Shown: one piece after another, positions 6,263-10,256 of the stretch
Layout of the letters: each line of letters begins with the position of its first letter
Numbering within the stretch: position 1 is the stretch's first letter
Source: JAVKFF01 sp040226215
GTDB taxonomy: Bacteria > Pseudomonadota > Alphaproteobacteria > DSM-16000 > Inquilinaceae
Reading direction: 5' to 3'
DNA: 10,256 bases
Assembly: GCA_040226215.1 (NCBI GenBank)
Contig: JAVKFF010000161.1
Span: 1 to 10,256, forward strand
Notes under the pieces: model-generated
Database searches by the model: none
Told to the model about the DNA's origin: nothing
What the model saw: only the letters and a program-made list of their open reading frames with translations
Made by a program: the position numbers and the translations under genes

Positions 6263-6657
6263 GCACGGTGCACCGTATCCTGCAGCCGCAAGGCTGGGCG
6301 CCGCCCAAGGGCTATTCGAACGGCATCGAGGCCACGGGCCGCATGGTCTTCGTCGGCGGCCAGGTCGGCTGGGATGCCGACAAGCGTTTCGTCGGTCCCG
6401 GCTTCGTGGAGCAGGCGCGCCAGGCCATGGCCAACATCATCGCCGTGCTGAAGGAGGCCGGTGCCGGGCCGGAGCATATCGCCCGGCTCACCTGGTATGT
6501 GGTCGACATCGACGAATACGATGCCTGCCAGCGCGACCTCGGCCGTGCCTATGTCGAGGTGCTGGGCAAGCACTTCCCGGCCATGTCGCTGATCCAGGTG
6601 GTGCGCCTGGCCGAGCCCGAGGCCCGGGTGGAGATCGAGGCGACCGCCGTTCTCTAG
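6259..6657 (+). CDS. RidA/YjgF/YER057c/UK114-family protein lacking the catalytic Arg
   Basis: A 132-residue Rid-family protein, the usual length. The start is GTG 6259 in a GTGA overlap with the ligase stop, with a GGGGGAG purine tract just before it. Family marks are VGGQVGWDA (32-40), QARQAMANI (52-60), VLKEAGA (63-69), LTWYVVDIDEYD (77-88), FPAMS (106-110) and VEIEATAVL at the end. E. coli RidA has Arg105 in PARS, which holds the substrate carboxylate; here the position is Met109. The Glu matching RidA Glu120 is kept (E125). So the fold is clear, but classic 2-aminoacrylate deaminase activity is doubtful. Rid proteins act on enamines and imines, and the known product of 2-aminobenzoyl-CoA monooxygenase/reductase is an enamine CoA ester with a bulky thioester instead of a free carboxylate. 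A matching role here is plausible inference. It is the last gene of the operon. Confidence 0.93.
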   Translation: MSTVHRILQPQGWAPPKGYSNGIEATGRMVFVGGQVGWDADKRFVGPGFVEQARQAMANIIAVLKEAGAGPEHIARLTWYVVDIDEYDACQRDLGRAYVEVLGKHFPAMSLIQVVRLAEPEARVEIEATAVL

Positions 6658-6661
6658 CCGC

Positions 6662-6680
6662 CGAGGCTCAATCCGCCTCG
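6662..6680. terminator. Possible bidirectional terminator hairpin between convergent genes
   Basis: CGAGGC (6662-6667) and GCCTCG (6675-6680) form a perfect 6-base stem with a 7-base loop. It lies five bases after the RidA-like stop and overlaps the stop of the convergent epimerase gene. No T-tract follows on either side, so it is only a weak candidate. Confidence 0.35.
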
Positions 6681-7657
6681 ACCGGGTAGGGACCGTCGGC
6701 GAAGACCGCGTCGTGATAGCCCTTGGCGCCGACCGCGCGGGCGAGCGGGCTGCGTGGATCCTCCCCCGCCGCCACGGCGCGCAGCACGCGGGCGAAATCA
6801 TAGGCCGGCCGCCAGCCGAGGTCGCGGCGCGCGGCGTCGTTGACATAGACCCGGTCGACCGCGTCGAACATGCGCCAGCCCAGGCGGCTGTAGACCGCCT
6901 CGTATTCCGGCACCCGTTCGCCCAGCACGGTGGGAGCGTCGCCGTTGAGGCGGTCCAGATCCTCGCGGCGGAAGGGCGTGGTGGCGCTGACGATATAGCG
7001 GCCGAAACCGAGTTCGGGCGCCCGCGCCGCGGCCAGCAGATGGGCGTCGACGATGTCCTGGAGATCGGCGCGGCGGTAGAGGAACTCGTTCGCCTTGATG
7101 TTGGCGTCGACAAGGCCCGCCCGGCGCGCCGGGTCGTCGTCCTCCTCCGGGAAGAAGCGCGCGGTGCGCAGGACGATCACCGGCAGGCGCCGCGTGCGGT
7201 GGAAGAGCTCGCACAGTTCCTCCGCCGCCGTCTTGGTGACGCCATAGATGTTGCGCGGCACCGGCCTTACCTCCTCGGTGACCCAGGCCGCCAGGGCGCC
7301 CGGCGGCGGGCGCAGTGCGCTGCCGAAGGTGCTTGTCGTGCTGGTGAAGACGAAGGCGCCGACGCGGGCCGCCACCGCCGCCTCCAGCAGGGTCAGCGTG
7401 CCGGTCACATTGGTGTCGACGAAGGCCTGCCTGGCATGCGTGCCGACATGCGGCTTGTGCAGGGTGGCGGTGTGCAGCACCGCGTCGACGCCCGCCATGG
7501 CGTCGGCCACCACGACTGGATCGGCGATCGAGCCGACGATGTCGGTGAAGGTCGACGGCTTGATGTCGAGACCGCGCACCGGCTGCCCGGCGTCGCGCAG
7601 ATGCCGCATCAGCCCTTCGCCGAGATGGCCGGCACTGCCGGTGACGAGAATGGTCAT
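6668..7657 (-). CDS. NAD-dependent epimerase/dehydratase (extended SDR)
   Basis: A 329-residue extended short-chain dehydrogenase. I start it at the ATG at 7657, directly before MTILVTG: the frame open further upstream lacks domain sequence and runs through the secreted-protein gene. The Rossmann loop is GSAGHLG (7-13), and D31 at the end of beta-2 suggests NAD(H). VLHTATLHKP covers the beta-4 region, and the catalytic residues are S/T in FTSTTSTFG (105-112), Y138 and K142 in NIYGVTK. RFFPEEDDD and ADLQDIVDAHLLAA belong to the variable substrate domain. Relatives are annotated as UDP-sugar epimerases or NAD-dependent dehydratases, but substrate motifs are not decisive and no sugar genes are nearby. 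It converges on the catabolic operon with ten bases between stops, so it is probably a separate unit. A weak promoter candidate lies 40-75 bases upstream. Confidence 0.9.
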   Translation of the reverse strand: MTILVTGSAGHLGEGLMRHLRDAGQPVRGLDIKPSTFTDIVGSIADPVVVADAMAGVDAVLHTATLHKPHVGTHARQAFVDTNVTGTLTLLEAAVAARVGAFVFTSTTSTFGSALRPPPGALAAWVTEEVRPVPRNIYGVTKTAAEELCELFHRTRRLPVIVLRTARFFPEEDDDPARRAGLVDANIKANEFLYRRADLQDIVDAHLLAAARAPELGFGRYIVSATTPFRREDLDRLNGDAPTVLGERVPEYEAVYSRLGWRMFDAVDRVYVNDAARRDLGWRPAYDFARVLRAVAAGEDPRSPLARAVGAKGYHDAVFADGPYPVEAD

Positions 7658-7703
7658 CGCAATACGCCGCCCATCGAGATCCGAGTTCGGGTTCGGACGG
7701 CGG

Positions 7704-7732
7704 TAAATAGCGGTAGCGATGCCCGGGGGCAA
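7704..7732 (-). promoter_or_regulatory. Candidate sigma70-type promoter for the epimerase gene
   Basis: On the minus strand TTGCCC (7727-7732) is separated by exactly 17 bases from TATTTA (7704-7709). The match to -35 is 4 of 6 and to -10 is 3 of 6. It would start transcription about 40 bases before the epimerase ATG. The same 115-base gap shows no strong terminator for the upstream small gene, so co-transcription is equally possible. Confidence 0.3.
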
Positions 7733-7772
7733 CCGCTCTCGGATGCCTTCCGGTGCTGGAGAAGCCGCCCGC

Positions 7773-8069
7773 TCAGCCCCAGACGAGGAACGCGCCCGGC
7801 GGCACCTGGAAGCGCAGCACCGCGCAGTTTCCCGGCGGCGGCTGGTGGCCCGGCGGCCGGTCGGGGAACCAGATGCGGCATTCGCCGGGTGGCGGCAGGT
7901 GGCCCGGTGGGACATTCGCGTGCGGCCCCTGTTGCGGCGGTTGGGGTGTCGGGATCGGTATGGGAATCGGCACCGGGATCCACTGCGTGCCGGGATACGG
8001 GTCCTTGGCCTCGACGCCGGTCACCGACAGCAGTACCGCAGCGGCCAGACAGACGGTTCGCTTGAGCAT
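7773..8069 (-). CDS. Small secreted proline-rich protein with duplicated PPGHxPPPGxC motif
   Basis: A 98-residue protein of unknown function. The start at 8069 is supported by an excellent GGAGG at 8076-8080 (complement), six bases upstream. Residues 1-21 form a Sec signal peptide: MLKR, a hydrophobic core, and a VEA cleavage site before KDP. There is no lipobox Cys at the cleavage site, so a soluble periplasmic or secreted product of about 77 residues is expected. It opens with an alternating Pro-Ile/Val run (residues 32-40), then PQPPQQ. Two copies of PPGHxPPPGxC follow, at 54-64 and 72-82, joined by RIWFPDR and followed by VLRFQVPPGAFLVWG. C64 and C82 are the only Cys of the mature part and could form one disulfide. 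I recall similar PPGH-PPPG small proteins in proteobacterial genomes annotated as hypothetical. A cell-envelope role is a guess. Confidence 0.8.
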   Translation of the reverse strand: MLKRTVCLAAAVLLSVTGVEAKDPYPGTQWIPVPIPIPIPTPQPPQQGPHANVPPGHLPPPGECRIWFPDRPPGHQPPPGNCAVLRFQVPPGAFLVWG

Positions 8070-8186
8070 GCCCGCCCTCCTTTCCATGCCCTTCCATATG
8101 GGGAGCGCCCTGTGGCCACGAGGAGGCCGTTCTCGGGCAGCAAATCGCGGAATCGGGCGCAGGCAGGGCCGCCACGCAGTTTGTGC

Positions 8187-8291
8187 ATGACTCCGATGAT
8201 CGTCGTGCGTTTGTTGCGGCCGGCCATCGACGTTATCTCTCGCGGCGCTGACGCACCAAACGCACGTGCCCGCTGGCCCTCTGAAGGTTAA
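8187..8291 (+). CDS. Candidate leader ORF (34 codons) upstream of the decarboxylase gene
   Basis: ATG 8187 opens a 34-codon frame ending with TAA at 8289-8291, 76 bases before the decarboxylase ATG. A second in-frame ATG at 8196 would give 31 codons. The peptide is basic, starting MTPMIVVRLLRP and ending ADAPNARARWPSEG. No good Shine-Dalgarno sequence precedes either ATG, which counts against it. In favour are its place directly before a polyamine-synthesis gene, its stop just ahead of the leader hairpin, and the precedent of E. coli speF, whose leader peptide SpeFL senses ornithine by ribosome stalling. The peptide does not look like SpeFL. It could be chance in a GC-rich leader. Confidence 0.35.
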   Translation: MTPMIVVRLLRPAIDVISRGADAPNARARWPSEG

Positions 8292-8325
8292 GAGCAACGA
8301 CGTCGCGTCTTCCCTGGAACCGGTC

Positions 8326-8345
8326 ATGGCTCGTCCGCGAGCCGT
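8326..8345 (+). ncRNA. Leader hairpin with UCCG loop just before the Shine-Dalgarno
   Basis: GGCTCG (8328-8333) and CGAGCC (8338-8343) form a perfect 6-base stem around TCCG, extended by a T-G wobble and an A-T pair to 8326-8345. It ends eight bases before GGAGG. With no T-tract after it, it is more likely a regulatory or stability element than a terminator. Confidence 0.6.
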
Positions 8346-8367
8346 CTGGCCTCGGAGGATCTGACTC

Positions 8368-9630
8368 ATGCTTACCACGCAGGGTGGCCGCGCCACCCGT
8401 GTCCGCACGCTTTCCCCCGCAACCGAGATCCTGGCTCCGGCGCCCGTTCACGCGCCCGCCCCGGCGAACGAGGCCGGCCGGCCGGCCTTCCAGGGCGACC
8501 TGACGGCCAAGCAGGCGGCCTTTCTCGCCTGGCAGAAGCCCGACAGCCCCTGCCTGGTGGTCGATCTCGACATGGTCGAGATGAACTACCGGGCGCTGGC
8601 CGAGAGCCTGGCGCCGGCGCGCATCCACTACGCCGTGAAGGCCAACCCGCACGAGGAGATCCTGGCGCGGCTCGAGGGCCTCGGCTCGAACTTCGACGTC
8701 GCCTCGCGCGGCGAGATCGAGCAGTGCCTGACCGCCGGCATCGCGCCCGAGCGCCTGTCCTTCGGCAACACCATCAAGAAGGTCTCCGACATCGCCTTCG
8801 CCTACGCAAAGGGCGTGCGCCTGTTCGCCTTCGACGCGGACGAGGAGCTGGAGAAGCTGGCCGAGCACGCGCCGGGCGCCCAGGTCTACTGCCGCCTGCT
8901 GGTCGACGGCGAGGGGGCGGCCTGGCCGCTCAGCCGCAAGTTCGGCTGCTCGGGCGACATGGCCCATCGCCTGCTGCGCCGCGCGGCGGAGCTGGGCCTG
9001 GAGCCGGTCGGTCTTTCCTTCCACGTCGGCTCGCAGCAGCGCGACCTGACCCGCTGGGACGCCGCGCTGGCGCGGGCGGCGGCGATCTTCGCCCAGCTCG
9101 ACGAGGTCGGCATCCATCTCTCCCTGGTCAATCTCGGTGGCGGCTTCCCCGGCTTCCACGAGGATCGGCCGGAGCACCTGCGCGACTACGGCGCCAGCGT
9201 CATGGCCGCGGTCGGCCGCGCCTTCGGCGACCGGGAGATCGAGCTGATCGCCGAGCCCGGCCGCGCCATGGTCGGCAATGCCGGCGTGATCGAGACCGAG
9301 GTGGTGCTCGTCAGCCGCAAATCGGCGGACGACGAGCGGCGCTGGGTCTATCTCGATGTCGGCATGTTCGGCGGCCTGGCGGAAACCATGGGCGAGGCCA
9401 TCGTCTACCAGCTGCGCACCGACAAGGATGGCGGCGCCACCGGCCCGGTGGTGCTGGCCGGCCCGACCTGCGACAGCGCCGACATCCTGTACGAGAAGGT
9501 GGCGATCCACCTGCCGCTCGACCTCAAGGCCGGCGACAAGGTGCGCATCCTGGGCACCGGTGCCTACACGACGACCTACGCCTCGGTCGGTTTCAACGGC
9601 TTCAAGCCGCTGGCGGGCTACTGCGTGTGA
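8368..9630 (+). CDS. odc: Lysine/ornithine decarboxylase, PLP fold type III
   Basis: A 420-residue enzyme of the alanine-racemase-fold Orn/DAP/Arg decarboxylase family, making putrescine from ornithine and probably cadaverine from lysine. The ATG at 8368 has GGAGG nine bases upstream. PLP lysine K91 lies in YAVKANP; H219 (SFHVGSQ) stacks on PLP; GGGFPGF (257-263) and EPGR (296-299) bind phosphate. The C-terminal beta domain supplies C368 and D369 in GPTCDSAD across the dimer interface, and Y400 lies in GAYTTTYAS. DVGMFGGLAETMGEA (330-344) resembles bacterial dual-specificity lysine/ornithine decarboxylases (Rhizobium, Vibrio vulnificus) more than eukaryotic ODC. About 45 Ala/Pro-rich residues precede the domain, longer than my recollection of these enzymes (about 380 residues). 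The gene stands alone, with a leader before it and a strong terminator after it. Confidence 0.95.
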   Translation: MLTTQGGRATRVRTLSPATEILAPAPVHAPAPANEAGRPAFQGDLTAKQAAFLAWQKPDSPCLVVDLDMVEMNYRALAESLAPARIHYAVKANPHEEILARLEGLGSNFDVASRGEIEQCLTAGIAPERLSFGNTIKKVSDIAFAYAKGVRLFAFDADEELEKLAEHAPGAQVYCRLLVDGEGAAWPLSRKFGCSGDMAHRLLRRAAELGLEPVGLSFHVGSQQRDLTRWDAALARAAAIFAQLDEVGIHLSLVNLGGGFPGFHEDRPEHLRDYGASVMAAVGRAFGDREIELIAEPGRAMVGNAGVIETEVVLVSRKSADDERRWVYLDVGMFGGLAETMGEAIVYQLRTDKDGGATGPVVLAGPTCDSADILYEKVAIHLPLDLKAGDKVRILGTGAYTTTYASVGFNGFKPLAGYCV

Positions 9631-9637
9631 CGCGGAC

Positions 9638-9666
9638 GGCCGGGGAGGCACGACCCCTCCCCGGCC
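9638..9666 (+). terminator. Strong GC hairpin terminator after the decarboxylase gene
   Basis: GGCCGGGGAGG (9638-9648) and CCTCCCCGGCC (9656-9666) make a perfect 11-base stem with a 7-base loop, starting eight bases after the decarboxylase stop. No T-tract follows directly, as is common in very GC-rich genomes, so termination may rely on the stem alone. Confidence 0.75.
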
Positions 9667-9710
9667 TCGTCACAAACGGCCCAAAATCGCAGACTACCCT
9701 CTGATTTTAT

Positions 9711-9794
9711 TGTCATTCCCGCGAAAGCGGGAATCCAGCCGGGCCGGGCGACCGGCACCGTCCACCTGGATTCCCGATCAAGTCGGGAATGACA
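9711..9794. repeat. Two-hairpin interspersed palindromic element
   Basis: An 84-base element with perfect 11-base ends, TGTCATTCCCG (9711-9721) and CGGGAATGACA (9784-9794). Inside are two hairpins: ATTCCCGC-GAAA-GCGGGAAT (9715-9734) and ATTCCCGA-TCAAG-TCGGGAAT (9770-9790). GGGAATCCA (9729-9737) also mirrors TGGATTCCC (9767-9775), so the whole can fold as one long stem. This sequence type (CATTCCCGCGAAAGCGGGAATCC...) is, from memory, a dispersed intergenic repeat in many proteobacteria. It sits between convergent genes, where it may also act as a transcription barrier. No transposase or clear target duplication is visible. Confidence 0.85.
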
Positions 9795-9817
9795 AATGAA
9801 CGATACCGTGCCCGCCC

Positions 9818-10256
9818 TCACACCTTGCGGGCGACGATGAACCGGGTCGGTGCGCCGGGCGGGATGTCCTCGGCCTCGACGATGTCGAAGCCCGCCGCCG
9901 CGACCATTCGGTCGAGGTCGGCGGCGGTGAAGAAGGCGACGTAGGGTGCGCGGCCGAGCGCCCGCATCGCCCCGATCAGCGGCCTGAGGTACCAGCCCTG
10001 GCGCTTCAGGCAGGCGGATTTGGAGATGAAGACCCCGCCCGGTTTCAGCACCGCCGCCGCCCGGGCGAGCGCGGCTGGAACGTCAGCGACGAGATGCAGG
10101 AGATTGAAGGCCAGCACTGCGTCGAAGCTGGCCGGCGGCAGGTCGGGATCCTCCAGGGTGCCCGGCCGGAAGGTGACATTCTCCACGCCCTGCGCCGCCG
10201 CCTTCTGCCGGGCGATGGCGATCATCTCCGCGGAGATGTCGGTGGCCGTCAGGTGC
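9818..10256 (-). CDS. Class I SAM-dependent methyltransferase, N-terminus outside window
   Basis: The last 145 or so residues of a methyltransferase; the frame is open to the window edge and the true start lies beyond 10256, so the ATG at 10225 is internal. Visible are the acidic motif after beta-2 (LTATDISAEMI, whose Asp binds the SAM ribose), the segment ENVTFRPGTLED, motif IV (FDAVLAFNLLHLV), then LARAAAVLKPGGVFISK, typical of the Methyltransf_11 group related to UbiE. The SAM-binding glycine loop (motif I) should lie just outside. The C-terminal part (GWYLRPLIGAMRALGRAPYVAFFTAADLDRM) includes the substrate region, but no substrate can be named. It ends near the palindromic element and converges on the decarboxylase gene. 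Confidence 0.9.
   Translation of the reverse strand, partial: HLTATDISAEMIAIARQKAAAQGVENVTFRPGTLEDPDLPPASFDAVLAFNLLHLVADVPAALARAAAVLKPGGVFISKSACLKRQGWYLRPLIGAMRALGRAPYVAFFTAADLDRMVAAAGFDIVEAEDIPPGAPTRFIVARKV

Larger units (their letters stand above)
8187..8367 (+). promoter_or_regulatory. Structured 5' leader of the decarboxylase gene, candidate speF-type motif
   Basis: This stretch upstream of the decarboxylase start holds a candidate ORF, a self-complementary CGACGTCG (8298-8305), a strong hairpin (8326-8345) and the Shine-Dalgarno GGAGG (8354-8358). Alphaproteobacterial ornithine decarboxylase genes are known to carry the conserved speF RNA motif (Rfam) here, and the last 90 bases look like it to me from memory. 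CCTC at 8278-8281 could pair with the Shine-Dalgarno. A weak internal promoter, TTGTTG (8211-8216) and TATCTC (8234-8239) with a 17-base spacer, would give a shorter leader without the ORF. The boundaries are approximate. Confidence 0.5.

Noticed and set aside
7681..7735. Small inverted repeats (CCGA-GT-TCGG and TGCC-CGGG-GGCA) between the small gene and the epimerase
   Set aside because: Stems of four bases are expected by chance at this GC content.
7658..7915. An N-terminal extension of the epimerase
   Set aside because: It is low-complexity Arg/Ser/Pro sequence that overlaps the secreted-protein gene out of frame; the Rossmann fold starts at the ATG at 7657.
8070..8186. Promoter for the secreted small protein
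   Set aside because: I saw no convincing -35/-10 pair on the minus strand; beyond the ribosome binding site nothing is supported here.
9711..9794. CRISPR-like repeats
   Set aside because: There are only two related hairpins facing each other, with no regularly spaced direct repeats or spacers.

Overview
The window is very GC-rich, with third codon positions almost all G or C, and looks like the chromosome of an alphaproteobacterium. Three things point there: a catabolic CoA-thioester operon of a type common in soil and plant-associated Alphaproteobacteria, a Rhizobium-type lysine/ornithine decarboxylase with a structured leader, and an interspersed palindrome of the ATTCCCGC...GCGGGAAT type. 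There are no rRNA or tRNA genes, no transposase and no CRISPR array. Species cannot be named from this sequence.

Layout. 1-322: the 3' end of an AEC-family permease gene (+). 346-1050: a REC-Fis response regulator (-), convergent with it. 1051-1322: a lower-GC divergent promoter region with an AT-rich perfect palindrome that is a good candidate operator. 1323-6657: a tight six-gene + strand operon: short-chain dehydrogenase, MarR regulator, crotonase-family enzyme, acyl-CoA dehydrogenase, aryl-CoA (benzoate/2-aminobenzoate type) ligase and a RidA-like protein. Five genes overlap their neighbour by 1-4 bases; only the ligase has a 47-base spacer with its own strong ribosome binding site. 6668-7657: an NAD-dependent epimerase/dehydratase (-), convergent with the operon. 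7773-8069: a small secreted proline-rich protein (-). 8070-8367: a divergent intergenic region containing a possible 34-codon leader ORF and a hairpin. 8368-9630: a PLP fold-III lysine/ornithine decarboxylase (+). 9638-9794: a strong terminator hairpin, then a two-hairpin palindromic repeat. 9818-10256: a SAM-dependent methyltransferase (-), cut by the window edge.

How the genes work together (inference). The ligase would activate an aromatic or cyclic acid to its CoA thioester. The acyl-CoA dehydrogenase, crotonase and SDR would supply beta-oxidation-like steps. The RidA-like protein could deal with an enamine or imine intermediate, which would suit an amino-substituted substrate such as 2-aminobenzoate. 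The MarR protein probably represses the operon, possibly with an aryl-CoA as ligand. The dearomatising oxygenase/reductase expected for such a route is not in the window. The decarboxylase makes putrescine and/or cadaverine and appears to be controlled through its leader.

The most interesting points are the RidA-like protein with Met in place of the catalytic Arg, the candidate leader peptide and RNA structure ahead of the decarboxylase, the MarR-type palindrome, and the small secreted protein with a duplicated PPGHxPPPGxC motif. No obviously new multi-gene system such as a defence island is visible.
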